NCBI GenBank assembly: GCA_004555405.1
Contig: SFIE01000013.1
Coordinates: forward strand, 1 to 64,000
Reading direction: 5' to 3'
Origin: Subdoligranulum sp.
GTDB lineage: Bacteria > Bacillota > Clostridia > Oscillospirales > Ruminococcaceae
DNA: 64,000 nucleotides
Position 1 is the stretch's first letter; every line of letters starts with the position of its first letter. The notes beneath the pieces are model-generated. The model saw nothing but the letters and a program-made list of their open reading frames with translations. It made no database searches and had not been told where the DNA came from. The translations under genes and the position numbers were made by a program. This document shows, piece by piece, positions 14,726 to 23,580 of this stretch.

Positions 14726-17140
14726 TTATGGATTTTTGTGCCATGCTTTCTGCCTGCCGTAGGGCAGGAAGCGCTGCACGCTGTTGGTTTTGCCCCACTC
14801 AGGGAGTGCGTCCAGGCAGGCGGTGATCCGTCGCTGCTCTCTGGGGGTGATCCGCTCAATCCGCCCGTTGAGGCACTCCTCCCAGATCTCCGCTACGCAG
14901 GTGTAGTCCCTCGCGGCGGTTTGGATGTTATCACGATCCAGCAGCGTGCCGTTATTCCACGCCTCTCGTCGATCACTGCCCCACCCGGTGCGCCAGTCTG
15001 TAGGTACCGGTTGCTCCAGAAACGCCTGAATCGTTGCCAGCCACGGGTCGATTTCCATGTGGGTTGCCTGCGCCTGTTCAGCGACTTCTACCTCTGCGCC
15101 AGCAAAGTACAGCGGCTCCCCGGCCTTATAAATCTGAACCGCCTCTGCCCAGATTTGGTCCACCGTGGCCTGCGGCAGCCACTTGTCCTCTCCCATTTTG
15201 CGGATATCGTATCGCGGCGGGTGCTTATACACATCAATGGGCCAGAAGCGGCGGTTACCGGTGGGGTCCCTCAGAAACTCCGTTTTGTTGCTTGTGCCAA
15301 AGAACACGCACCTGCGCGGATAGTTTACGGTGTTTTTGCCATAGCTTGGCCGGTACACATCTTCGCGCTGACTGATAAACTGCTTGGCTGCCTCATTTTC
15401 GCTCTTGTCAAGCGCTGTCAGCTCTCCCAGCTCTACAAGCCAAACTCCGCGGATGCTCTCTCGGGCATCCTTGCTGCTGAAATTTGTAAGGCTATCAGAG
15501 AACCATTTTTGCCCCAATTTGGCCACAAAAGTGCTCTTACCGATGCCTTGCTGCCCCGAAAAGATAACCACTTGATCATATTTAGCCCCCGGATGGCACG
15601 CTCTGGCCACCGCTGCTGCCAGGCTTTTCCGTGCCACTGCGCGGGTGTAGGGGCTATCCTCGGCCCCCAGATAATCTGAGAATAGCGTTTCCACGCGGGG
15701 GGCCCCGTCCCAGTGTAGGTGCTGCAGGTAATCCACGACCGGGTCCTTGGCGTTGGCCTGCGCCTCCAGCGCGATGGCATCAGCGATCTTGCCGGAGCCG
15801 GTAAGATGATGCACGCTCTCGATGTACCAGCGCAGTCCGGCATCATCATCGTCCGACCACCAGCGTTCCTCCGTGCGCGGATCCCACGGCAGCGGCCCGG
15901 TGCACTTTCGGCGCATAGCGAACAAATCATTCCAGACTTTTCCCGCAAGTGCCGCGTCATAGTGCATGAGCAATCTCATGTTTTGGCTGGTGCATAAGAG
16001 TTGCCCTTTAGCATTGACTTCGAGCCGTTTGTGCCAGTCATCCTCCGCCCGATCTGGGGCCTCCTGCGCCACGCTGAATCCCTCCAGCGCGCTCTGCAGG
16101 CGCTCCTCCGTCATAAGCCCGTACACCTCCGGGTCGTGCGCTGCAAGCTCGGCCATGGCGGCATAGCTCGGCAGTCGGTTGGTGGGAGTATCGGGCTTGG
16201 CGTCACTATCCTGCTCGGCAAATAGGTGGATGCGCACCAAGTCCCACGCGTTGCACAGGTGCCCGCCCGCCGGATCGGTGCTGTGGTGGCTGTACAAGAA
16301 GGCGCCCCCCTCATACAGCACCGCTCCCCCCGTGGTGCTGCCATTGGTATAGGTATAGCGGCCGTCGCCTGCAGGGGTGTAAACGCCGGGCAGGAAGTGT
16401 TCGATGGCCGAGGGCACATCGTACACGCGGCAGAATGCGCCCACAATGCCTGCCTTTTGGCTCGGGTCGGCCTGCCGGTTACCTCGGCTCGTTGGGGCGC
16501 TCTCGGCGGGGCACAGGGGCCATTCCGCGCAATTGCGCCAGTCGCTGTAGGTTGCCAGCAGCCCGTCTACGCTCAGTGCCCGGTTGGGGGCGTGCGTGCT
16601 CGCAGTGAACACCGCCTTACTATCCGCGCACCGGCTCGGCCAATACATGAGCCGCTCTACCTCAAAGGTGGTTGCATCAAAGATCCGGAGCTCCGGGTCG
16701 ATGGCCTGCGCCAGCAATCTTGCCACCGGCTGGTACTCGTCGGGGGTCATGGGGCGATCACTCGGCACGATGACCCGGAGGCGCGGGTGCTCCGGGTCAT
16801 GCTTGCGCGTGGAATATATGAGGAACAGTAGCCCCATCTCCGTCAGCGTGGCTTCCAACCGCTCCGTGCTGCCCGCAGGCGCGTTATCGATGTCCAGTGT
16901 AATCAGTGACCTCTCGGTGCAGCAGCCGCGCTTACGGCGGCCCTCAGCCAAGGCTCCACCCACAAACCCGCCGTTATCCTTGAGCTGGTCTTGCTGTGCT
17001 TTAGGCATTCGCAGGTACGCGGCCATGGTTTCTGCACCGACTGTGGTGCGCAGGGTCGCCTGGTGCACAAAGTCGGGCCACGACCAGTCCACCTGTTTCC
17101 ACTTGAGGTCTGTGCGGCTTTTACCGATACTCAGCTTCAT
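14726..17140 (-). CDS. VirE-family primase-helicase
   Basis: About 804 residues. The N-terminal third is a primase-polymerase-like region with the acidic motif SLITLDIDNAP and the basic segment RLRVIVPSDRP. The C-terminal part is the VirE superfamily 3 helicase with FSGQQGIGKSTFV (Walker A, near residue 500), GVWLVELGEL (Walker B) and FFGTSNKTEFLRDPTGNRRF. It opens and primes phage DNA and is the best candidate initiator for the iterons just downstream. The start is the ATG at 17140, 9 nt after GAGG; the ATG at 17149 touches the ribosome site. It overlaps the transglycosylase gene. Confidence 0.9.
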   Translation of the reverse strand: MKLSIGKSRTDLKWKQVDWSWPDFVHQATLRTTVGAETMAAYLRMPKAQQDQLKDNGGFVGGALAEGRRKRGCCTERSLITLDIDNAPAGSTERLEATLTEMGLLFLIYSTRKHDPEHPRLRVIVPSDRPMTPDEYQPVARLLAQAIDPELRIFDATTFEVERLMYWPSRCADSKAVFTASTHAPNRALSVDGLLATYSDWRNCAEWPLCPAESAPTSRGNRQADPSQKAGIVGAFCRVYDVPSAIEHFLPGVYTPAGDGRYTYTNGSTTGGAVLYEGGAFLYSHHSTDPAGGHLCNAWDLVRIHLFAEQDSDAKPDTPTNRLPSYAAMAELAAHDPEVYGLMTEERLQSALEGFSVAQEAPDRAEDDWHKRLEVNAKGQLLCTSQNMRLLMHYDAALAGKVWNDLFAMRRKCTGPLPWDPRTEERWWSDDDDAGLRWYIESVHHLTGSGKIADAIALEAQANAKDPVVDYLQHLHWDGAPRVETLFSDYLGAEDSPYTRAVARKSLAAAVARACHPGAKYDQVVIFSGQQGIGKSTFVAKLGQKWFSDSLTNFSSKDARESIRGVWLVELGELTALDKSENEAAKQFISQREDVYRPSYGKNTVNYPRRCVFFGTSNKTEFLRDPTGNRRFWPIDVYKHPPRYDIRKMGEDKWLPQATVDQIWAEAVQIYKAGEPLYFAGAEVEVAEQAQATHMEIDPWLATIQAFLEQPVPTDWRTGWGSDRREAWNNGTLLDRDNIQTAARDYTCVAEIWEECLNGRIERITPREQRRITACLDALPEWGKTNSVQRFLPYGRQKAWHKNP

Positions 17141-17588
17141 TTTGTTCATCCTCGATTTCTGCGGCCCGGGCCATGACCTCGACCGCGTACTCAGATACTT
17201 CGCTACGGCAGCTGCCCTGGTTGTAGGCGGTCAGCGCCTTACCCATGTCGCCGTCATAGCGCACGAGCTGCTCTGCGAGGATGTCCGCACCGACCGTGAT
17301 ATTCTGCTCAGCGTCGAACATATCCGTGCAGCCGAGATCGTCCATGCGCTGCTGGTGCCAGCGTGGCTGGATCTGCATAAGTCCGAGGCTGCGGCCGCCG
17401 TCGCCGACGGCCTCTACCTCAAAGCCAGACTCGCGCTCGATCATGGCCAGCAGCACAGTGCTGGGAAGCTCGTAGTCGTTGCTGACCTGCTCCACAATGG
17501 CCATGATATCGGGGGTGGTGGGGGCCACCTGCGCTGGCTGTTGCGCCAGCAGCAGGCTGCCCGCTGCGATTGCAGTAAGTACTATCAT
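17121..17588 (-). CDS. Lytic transglycosylase (SLT domain) with signal peptide
   Basis: A 155-residue soluble lytic transglycosylase. The N-terminus is a secretion signal (MIVLTAIAAGSLLLAQQ). The catalytic Glu is in AMIERESGF, followed by GRSLGLMQIQPRWH and LTAYNQG, the SLT signature. It cleaves peptidoglycan. Unusually it is encoded inside the early replication module, overlapping Lar-like by 4 nt and VirE by 20 nt, not with the lysis genes. It may help DNA entry or exclude superinfecting phage. Confidence 0.88.
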   Translation of the reverse strand: MIVLTAIAAGSLLLAQQPAQVAPTTPDIMAIVEQVSNDYELPSTVLLAMIERESGFEVEAVGDGGRSLGLMQIQPRWHQQRMDDLGCTDMFDAEQNITVGADILAEQLVRYDGDMGKALTAYNQGSCRSEVSEYAVEVMARAAEIEDEQNEAEYR

Positions 17589-17836
17589 TTTGCTTCCTCC
17601 AGCGCCTCAAATCTGAACGGATGTTTGGGCGAATAGGGCGCCTTTATTCTGCCCTCCACGGCTGCATTCCAGTTTTCGGCGGCCTCTGCCACCGTTTTCC
17701 CGCTGTGGCCTACCCGGCCGCAAGCGGTGCAGGCTACTACAAACGCCTTTGACTTCACCGGTTTTACCCAGTTCAGCCTATCCCCCGCCCTCTGTCCGCA
17801 GGGGCAGGGCCGGATTTCGAGTGCCTTTTTGCTCAT
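17585..17836 (-). CDS. Lar-like zinc-ribbon protein
   Basis: An 83-residue protein with the Lar (restriction alleviation) layout: PCPCGQ near the start, CTACGRVGHSG in the middle, then TVAEAAENWNAA, the eeAieaWN helix of the family. Four cysteines can bind one zinc. In lambdoid prophages Lar modulates type I restriction; here the role is inferred. ATGA overlaps link it to both neighbours. The C-terminal extension is basic and specific to this phage. Confidence 0.78.
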   Translation of the reverse strand: MSKKALEIRPCPCGQRAGDRLNWVKPVKSKAFVVACTACGRVGHSGKTVAEAAENWNAAVEGRIKAPYSPKHPFRFEALEEAK

Positions 17837-18435
17837 TTGATTTCCTCCCAGGTGTATCGGCCCTTACCCGAATTACGCCAGCCCCCAATTCCGCGCAGCG
17901 TGCCGTAATCCAAGCATTCCCGTACCATCTGCTCCAGTGAGGGATCCAGCAGGGTGAATTCCAGCTCGATGGTGCTGCCTGCGGGCACACTCTCACTCTT
18001 AGCGATACTCACCCGCTCGCCCATGGGGGTGCTGGCGCGCAGGGGGCGCTCACAGTAGCCCATGCGCATACCGTGCATATCGTAGGGGATCTCGCGCGGG
18101 GATACGAAAATCAAGCCGTCGATGGCTTGCTTATAGGCTTTCAGGGCGGCGCAAGCTTTGCCGCCCGCGTATCCTGCCTTACCCGCTTTGGCGAGTGCCT
18201 TGCAGGAATCCTTGAGCATGCCCTTGATCTGGTAGTCGTAAATAAAGGGCCTGCCATCGGCCAGCCGGGGGAAGATGGTTACACGATCCTCTGCGGACTG
18301 TGCCTTGATCGCGGCCACCTCCTGCGCGGTGAGCTCATCGGTAGGGGCTTTACTGGCGATGTAGGTTGCCAGCAGTTCTTCGTTGCTGGGGCTGGTGCCC
18401 AGGGTTTCTTCGGTCAATGTGATTCGTACTTTCAT
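17833..18435 (-). CDS. Phage RAMP-like protein of unknown function
   Basis: A 200-residue protein conserved in Clostridial phages next to the DNA polymerase, by my recollection, with no assigned function. It starts MKVRITLTEETLGTSPSNEE, has FIYDYQIKGMLKDSCKALAK in the middle and ends RGIGGWRNSGKGRYTWEEIK. The last segment looks like the glycine-rich loop of RAMP (Cas6/Cas7-type) RNA-binding folds. No Cas genes or CRISPR array are present. The gene has a good AAAGGAG site and directly follows the phased repeat tract. Confidence 0.55.
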   Translation of the reverse strand: MKVRITLTEETLGTSPSNEELLATYIASKAPTDELTAQEVAAIKAQSAEDRVTIFPRLADGRPFIYDYQIKGMLKDSCKALAKAGKAGYAGGKACAALKAYKQAIDGLIFVSPREIPYDMHGMRMGYCERPLRASTPMGERVSIAKSESVPAGSTIELEFTLLDPSLEQMVRECLDYGTLRGIGGWRNSGKGRYTWEEIK

Positions 18436-18509
18436 GGTAATTCTCCTTTACTTATGTGTTTTCCTTTGCGCGTCAATACTTTGCATATCCAGCGCGCCGC
18501 ATACCCATC

Positions 18510-18965
18510 TATTCGTTTCCACTGCCCGGCCGATCAGCTCCATTCCGGTGCAAATCTCGACGGCTCCACTCGCAGCCATTGCCGGTCCGAGCACATCCGC
18601 AGCAAGTCTATGCCTTTCCAAGCTTTTCCGAGGCCATGCTGCTCCTTGCTACACTATTCCGTATCGTCGCCATTCGACGCTTTTCCGAGGCAATTCTTGG
18701 CCATGCAATTCCTCAGCACATCTGCGACTTGCATTTCCCACGCAGCTCAGTGCAGTTCCTATGCGATTCATTGGCACTCATAGCCTTTCCGTGGCTATGC
18801 TTCTCTCTGCTTTTCCGAAGCTACGCATTTCTCTGCTTTTCCATGGCACATCAAGTCTTTACGTTTCCGGTGCCTCTCACTTCGCAGCCTTGCTTTTCCT
18901 ACGCATGGCGAATCTACGCTATTCCAGTGCAACTCTTTTCATAGCATTTCCTTTGCGTTTCGCAG
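18510..18965. repeat. Helically phased degenerate repeat tract
   Basis: Non-coding stretch between DNA polymerase and the RAMP-like gene. On the plus strand TTCC starts at 18517, 18543, 18616, 18626, 18657, 18683, 18709, 18735, 18756, 18787, 18813, 18839, 18865, 18896, 18922 and 18948. Steps are mostly 26, otherwise 10, 21, 31 or 73, all close to multiples of 5.25 nt, half a DNA turn. On the minus strand it reads as roughly 5-5-6-nt blocks that start with G, such as GGAAAA-GCAGA-GAAAT-GCGTA. All minus frames have stops, so it is not coding. Function unknown. Confidence 0.85.
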
Positions 18966-18971
18966 CGTGGT

Positions 18972-20972
18972 TTAGTCCTTGGTGAAGAATTCGCCGACCC
19001 AGCCCTCTGCGTTAAGGGGGAGGCCGGTAGCCCAAGGCGCGGGCTGGCTCATGATCCGACGGATATCAGCGAGTTGCTCATCCGCTCGTGCCGCGTCAGC
19101 CTCAATTACCACCTCATCGTGTATATGGAACACCACCCTGTACCCGGCGACTTTAAGCTGCTGCAGCGCATACTCCAGGCAGTCGCGGCCGATGGCCTGC
19201 GTTAGGTTCTCGGCCAGTTTGCCGCCGTAGGTTTCGCTCTCCGCCCAGCCGGTGACCGTCTGCTCGCGGTAATAAATACGGCCATCCGTTTTATCAATGC
19301 GCGGAGCTGCGTAGTAGAGCTTGCGCTCGCTGGGCAGCTGGATTGTGAGGAAGCTCAAAGGGCAGGTGCTGCTGGCCTCCATACGGATTATCGCCAAACG
19401 CCCCGCACCCCCGTTTACGGTGTGAGGCAGCCCGGTGCGGATGGTTTCCTTGCAGGCTCGGTCAAGAGCTCTCCATAGGGCCGTGATCCGCGGGTTTTGC
19501 TGCCGCCAGCGGGTGACCATATCCTGAATGGCCGCATCGGGCAGGCAGCCCAGCGCACCACCGGTGTCCATGCGCCGCATCGCGCCCACGCCGCCGTTAT
19601 ATCCAAGCGCCAGGGTTGCCACCTTGCCGCGCTGGCGGTAGCTGTAGTTAGGGTGGCCTTTGACTATGGTGTCCACCGGAACACCGAACATCTTTGAGGC
19701 CGTGGCCTCATAGATTTTGCCTGTGGTGCGGAACACCTCCAGTACCCAATCTTCCCCGGCCTCCCATGCCAGCAGCCGCGCCTCGATGGCCGAGAAGTCC
19801 GCATCGATGAATACTTTTCCCGGTGCCGGGATCAGTACAGTACGGATCATCTGGCTGAGTACATCCGCTACATCGCCGTACAACATCTCAAGGGCTGCCT
19901 CATCCTTGCGCTTGATCAGTTCCCGCACTTCCGGCTGTCCGCGCAGGTAGGTGCGCGGCAGGTTTTGCACCTGCAGCAGCCGTCCTGCCCATCGCCCGGT
20001 GCGGTTTGCCCCGTAGAATTGGAGGCATCCTCGGATGCGATCATCCGGGCCTGCTGCGGCCTCTACCACCTCGTACTTGGTGGTAGAAGTCTTGCCCAGC
20101 CCTTGCCGCAGCTGCAGCATTTCGCGCACATTTGCAGGCAGCGTTGAATCGGTGAGTTCCTGCGCCACTGTGGCTTTTTGCAGATTAGGCAGGGAGCAGC
20201 CCTGCTGTTCCAGCCATGCCATCAGCTGCGCTGTGCTGTTGGGGTTGCCGAGCCCGGTGATCTCTCGGGCTCGGTTTACCAGCTTGTCGGTGTACACTCT
20301 CTGGCAGAACAGCGCACCGTCGGCCAGCTGCCTATCGATGGCGATCCCGCGACTATTCATCCGCAGGTCGTCACGCCACTGCTCCCAGATGCTTTCCGGT
20401 ACATGGAAAGGCTCCAGCATCCGATCGATTGTGCGCTCGGTTTCCACATCTCGGCGGTTATACTTGCAGAAAAGTTCCCACTTCTCCGGCGCGTGTAGCG
20501 GCAGGTTGCGGGTGCGGCCGCCGTTGGCTTTGGTCGGCCTGCAGGGTACACAAAAGTACCGGATAAGGGCTGCGCCCTCGCGCATTTTGGCCTGCTCCTC
20601 GCCCAATCGCAGGGCCTTGCCCGCTTCTTTAAGGCTGGCAGGCAGGCCGCAGTATAGGGCGTGTACCATGCTATCCTCCCACTGCTCCAGCCAATCCTCG
20701 CGCTGCTGCTGGCTCAGCTGGAAGTACTCTGACAAGCACCACCACTCAAACGCAGCGTTCCATGCGCGCTTCTTGATCGTCGGATCGAAGAGCAACTGCT
20801 TAACGCGCCCGATCAGCGGATCTCCAGTCGAACAGTCCACCAGCTCCACCGGCTCATTGTCCATGGCGTAGCTACACAGGAGAATTTGAAACTCTGGGTC
20901 TTGTGCGTAGCGGTACGCACCTGTATCCGCAATCGGTGCCGGGCTGTAGGTTTCGAGGTCAATGGTGATCAT
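18972..20972 (-). CDS. Phage DNA polymerase (family A, with 3'-5' exonuclease)
   Basis: A 666-residue phage-type PolA. The exonuclease motif MITIDLETYS is at the very N-terminus, with a later RRDVETERTIDRML exonuclease segment. Palm motifs are FIDADFSAIEARLLAWEAG (motif A), RQRGKVATLALGYNGG (motif B) and VVFHIHDEVVIEAD (motif C). It replicates the phage genome. The start overlaps DUF2815 as ATGA. The gene ends just before the phased repeat tract. Confidence 0.95.
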   Translation of the reverse strand: MITIDLETYSPAPIADTGAYRYAQDPEFQILLCSYAMDNEPVELVDCSTGDPLIGRVKQLLFDPTIKKRAWNAAFEWWCLSEYFQLSQQQREDWLEQWEDSMVHALYCGLPASLKEAGKALRLGEEQAKMREGAALIRYFCVPCRPTKANGGRTRNLPLHAPEKWELFCKYNRRDVETERTIDRMLEPFHVPESIWEQWRDDLRMNSRGIAIDRQLADGALFCQRVYTDKLVNRAREITGLGNPNSTAQLMAWLEQQGCSLPNLQKATVAQELTDSTLPANVREMLQLRQGLGKTSTTKYEVVEAAAGPDDRIRGCLQFYGANRTGRWAGRLLQVQNLPRTYLRGQPEVRELIKRKDEAALEMLYGDVADVLSQMIRTVLIPAPGKVFIDADFSAIEARLLAWEAGEDWVLEVFRTTGKIYEATASKMFGVPVDTIVKGHPNYSYRQRGKVATLALGYNGGVGAMRRMDTGGALGCLPDAAIQDMVTRWRQQNPRITALWRALDRACKETIRTGLPHTVNGGAGRLAIIRMEASSTCPLSFLTIQLPSERKLYYAAPRIDKTDGRIYYREQTVTGWAESETYGGKLAENLTQAIGRDCLEYALQQLKVAGYRVVFHIHDEVVIEADAARADEQLADIRRIMSQPAPWATGLPLNAEGWVGEFFTKD

Positions 20973-21526
20973 CCCAGCATGGCCTCGACATCAGTGCTCA
21001 GCACCTCGAAGCCCTCCGTTCCGGTGTCGCCACCCAGGCGCTCGCCATCCTTGGTTTTCTGGATAGCGACCAAACCGGCGGCGAGGCCTTTGCCGCCCTT
21101 AGGGTTGTTGTAGGCGAAAATGGAGACCTTGACATTGGCGTAGCATCCGCTGTACACCTCGTCACGGTCCATGATCGGGTTGCACTGCGCATCGATAATC
21201 TTGGGCGCGTGGTCGGCGTTGGCCTTGGCGTTGATAAAAAAGCAGCCTGCGTAGTTATCGTCGCAGCCCTTATTGGGGTCGGTGTCGCCATCGCGGAGCA
21301 GCGGGTGCGCGTAGCTGGCGGGCTTCTTGCCGCCCCACTTAGTGGTGACTGCCTCGCTCTCGATCTTGGCCATCAGCGCTTTGATGCGCTGCAGGGTGCC
21401 TGTGTCACTCTTGGGGATCAGCAGGCAGCAGCTGTACTGCATCTTGTCGCCCTCCATGCTCTGGCGGGCCTCCCAAACATTGGCATAGCTGAGACGGCAG
21501 GGAATGATGATTTCGTTAGCGTTCAT
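20969..21526 (-). CDS. DUF2815 ssDNA-binding protein
   Basis: A 185-residue protein of the phage family DUF2815, regarded as T7 gp2.5-like single-strand DNA-binding proteins. It has the IIIPCRLSYANVWEARQ start, the YSCCLLIPKSDTGTLQRI strand, and the SGCYANVKVSIFAYNNP-GGKGLAAGL motif. Located directly before the polymerase, as in related phages. The acidic C-terminus (TDVEAMLG) is typical of SSB-like partners that bind polymerase. Confidence 0.85.
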   Translation of the reverse strand: MNANEIIIPCRLSYANVWEARQSMEGDKMQYSCCLLIPKSDTGTLQRIKALMAKIESEAVTTKWGGKKPASYAHPLLRDGDTDPNKGCDDNYAGCFFINAKANADHAPKIIDAQCNPIMDRDEVYSGCYANVKVSIFAYNNPKGGKGLAAGLVAIQKTKDGERLGGDTGTEGFEVLSTDVEAMLG

Positions 21527-21550
21527 AGTATTGTATCCTTTCTTTGCTGT

Positions 21551-22717
21551 TTATTTTTCGGCTGCCTCGAACCCATCAGTGGGGTCGTAGGCAGGTCGGT
21601 TATCGCTCTCAGGGGCCAGTGTAGGCTTGCCCTGCGGCTTGACCACAAAGCCACCACACACCTCGTTGAAATGCTTTTTGCCCAGCAGCTTTTCCGCGGC
21701 CGACAGGCTGATTGGCTTACGCTCGTACAGCATGGCCGGGTCCACACCTGCCTGCTGCATTGCGGTAAAGGCTGCATCGGTGTCGGTGAATTGCCGCACG
21801 CTGCGGCCCTCTACCAGCTTCCAGCCCGGAACCGGATTGCCCTCGAGCAGCTGCTGGTGTGTGTAGACCTCCAGTGCCTTGACATAGTCGGCGATGTCCT
21901 GCGCCCGTCCCAGCCACTCGCCTATCTCGGCATTGGAGAGCAGCCGAGGATCCCGGACCTCGGGGGTCTGTGCCATAAAATCTGCCAGCGGCCCGTATTT
22001 ATCCTGCCATGCGCGGCATTGAGGGTATGCTCGGCACCAGCGGCACTGCTCTTTACCAGGGTTAAAGTCGCCCTCTCCGGCCCACGCCAGCTTGGCTGCG
22101 GGCACCAGGGTGTCCTCGGCCCATTTGAGCAGCTCATCGGTGGCGATGGTCCAGCGCTCGGGCTCTGCTTGAATGCGAGGCTGCACGATGGTCATGCACA
22201 CAGTGTTGATGGTGTCGGTAGCGCTGAACAGATCGTAGGCCCCCAGCGCGTAAAGCATCATCTGCTCATTTTGCACCGGGCTGACCGGTACGCCCGCACC
22301 GTACTTGAAGTCGATCACTTGGAGCGTACCGCCGCCGATCAGCAGGCAGTCACAGGTGCCGAAGCAGCCCGGTACCCAGCGCGTTACATTGACCGGCTGC
22401 TCCACGGCGATCGTGGGCTCAGAGGGGAATTCCGCCCACACCTCGTGGACAAACTCGGCGTATGCACTGGCTGCGCGCCACATTTCGGGGGGATAGTCAT
22501 CCTCCGCGACCTGCGCCCTCTCGTCCGGCTGGCCCATCCGCCAGCGAGGGATGTTCAGGCGCAGGGTCTGTTCGCACAGGTAGTGCGCCTTGGTGCCCTC
22601 CTCGGCGTAGGGGCTGGTGCTGCCGGGCATGTGCTCGGTCAGGCGCGCCGAGGGCGGGCAGGCGATCCACCGGTGTGCAGCGCTGGGAGAAAGCAGCGCA
22701 TGCTTAGTTGGCGCCAT
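21551..22717 (-). CDS. DUF2800 PD-(D/E)XK nuclease-like protein
   Basis: A 388-residue Cas4/RecB-related phage protein. It starts at 22717 (MAPTKHALLSPSAAHRW) after GGAGG; the longer in-frame reading upstream overlaps another gene. Motifs: SPSAAHRWIACPPS, EEGTKAHYLCE, LIGGGTLQVIDFKYGAG (D and K of the nuclease) and CRWCRAYPQCR, cysteines suited to an iron-sulfur or zinc site. Probably resects DNA ends in phage recombination with the SSB-like DUF2815. Confidence 0.85.
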   Translation of the reverse strand: MAPTKHALLSPSAAHRWIACPPSARLTEHMPGSTSPYAEEGTKAHYLCEQTLRLNIPRWRMGQPDERAQVAEDDYPPEMWRAASAYAEFVHEVWAEFPSEPTIAVEQPVNVTRWVPGCFGTCDCLLIGGGTLQVIDFKYGAGVPVSPVQNEQMMLYALGAYDLFSATDTINTVCMTIVQPRIQAEPERWTIATDELLKWAEDTLVPAAKLAWAGEGDFNPGKEQCRWCRAYPQCRAWQDKYGPLADFMAQTPEVRDPRLLSNAEIGEWLGRAQDIADYVKALEVYTHQQLLEGNPVPGWKLVEGRSVRQFTDTDAAFTAMQQAGVDPAMLYERKPISLSAAEKLLGKKHFNEVCGGFVVKPQGKPTLAPESDNRPAYDPTDGFEAAEK

Positions 22718-23096
22718 TGGCTGCCTCCAAATCTGCCAGCGCTTCTGCGCGGCGCTCCTCGGGGATCTCGGGCAGCTTCTGCGCGCCGTACTTATCCAGC
22801 ACTGCCTTGAGCTGCTCCACTTTGCCAGAAAGGGCAATTTTGCGGCCTACAGCCTGCAGCTGGTCGATGGTCGGGGTCTTGGTTTCTGCCGGAGCGGCGG
22901 CCTCTACAGGGGCGCTCTTGGGCTCTGCGGGCTTAACCGCAGCCGTCTTTGCGGGCTTGACCGCAGTTGCCTTCGCGGGCTTGACCGCCGCAGGGGCGGG
23001 GGTGGGTGCCTCTGCCATGCGGGCCTCGGCGCAAATGCCCAGCAGCAGTGCGCGATACTCCTCTACCGAGTTGGCGGTAATCTTAAGTTCAATCAT
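22704..23096 (-). CDS. Phage protein with Pro/Ala/Lys repeats
   Basis: A 130-residue protein. The N-terminal 25 residues (MIELKITANSVEEYRALLLG) resemble the start of phage proteins found before DUF2800. The middle is repeats of VKPAKxxA (VKPAKATAVKPAKTAAVKPA). The C-terminus has a small helical domain with LKAVLDKYGAQKLPEIPEE. Function unknown. The linker length may vary between phages because of the repeats. Confidence 0.68.
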   Translation of the reverse strand: MIELKITANSVEEYRALLLGICAEARMAEAPTPAPAAVKPAKATAVKPAKTAAVKPAEPKSAPVEAAAPAETKTPTIDQLQAVGRKIALSGKVEQLKAVLDKYGAQKLPEIPEERRAEALADLEAANGAN

Positions 23097-23340
23097 TTTT
23101 GTGCTCCTCCTTATTGCTCTTGTTTACGATTTCAGGGCAAATAATCGCCATGCCGACCGCTGTGCGCAGGTTGGTCAGATTTTCTTTGGGTACTGCTTGC
23201 TCGGTGGCCTCGAGCAGCGCCTTGGTCAGCGCAGCGATCAGTACTACAGGGTTCCCCGACATATGGATGTAGGCTTCTTTGTCTTCTGGCGACACCTTGA
23301 TTTCGATGTTCGCGGGTTCCTTAAAATCCTTAATATTCAT
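23089..23340 (-). CDS. Small early phage protein (83 aa)
   Basis: Unrecognised 83-residue protein overlapping its neighbours by 8 and 11 nt in the early operon, which supports translation. MNIKDFKEPANIEIKVSPED then HMSGNPVVLIAALTKALLEATEQ suggests a beta hairpin followed by a helix. No catalytic motif or membrane segment seen. Confidence 0.6.
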   Translation of the reverse strand: MNIKDFKEPANIEIKVSPEDKEAYIHMSGNPVVLIAALTKALLEATEQAVPKENLTNLRTAVGMAIICPEIVNKSNKEEHKND

Positions 23341-23557
23341 TTCTGTCCTCCTGTTCCAGGCTGGCCGCCATATTCGCGACCGCGTAAGTTACGCATTGGC
23401 CGATTACGCAGCCCATGCTGATGTTCGCGCTGCTGGCCAGCACCTTGACGAGCTGGTAGCACTCCGGGGTGAGCCGTACAACCGGCTTGGTGAGGTTTCC
23501 CTCCTGCTGGATAAATACCGGCTTTCCCTTGTCATCTTTCAGAATGAATTTGTCCAC
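23330..23557 (-). CDS. Small early phage protein (75 aa)
   Basis: Unrecognised 75-residue protein. VRLTPECYQLVKVLASSANISMGCVIGQCVTYAVANM looks like the ribbon-helix-helix type strand and two helices when read as VVRLTPE then two helices, so a small DNA-binding protein is possible. GGAGG lies before the ATG, and it overlaps the next gene by 11 nt. Confidence 0.58.
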   Translation of the reverse strand: MDKFILKDDKGKPVFIQQEGNLTKPVVRLTPECYQLVKVLASSANISMGCVIGQCVTYAVANMAASLEQEDRNEY

Positions 23558-23580
23558 TGTTGTCCTCCTTTTCGCTTGCT

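Noticed and set aside
18510-18965. CRISPR array
   Set aside because: Units are degenerate, 21-31 nt apart without constant repeats and spacers, and there are no Cas genes.
18073-18985. Long plus-strand open frames over the phased tract
   Set aside because: They arise from the pyrimidine-rich composition; several frames are open at once and none resembles a protein.
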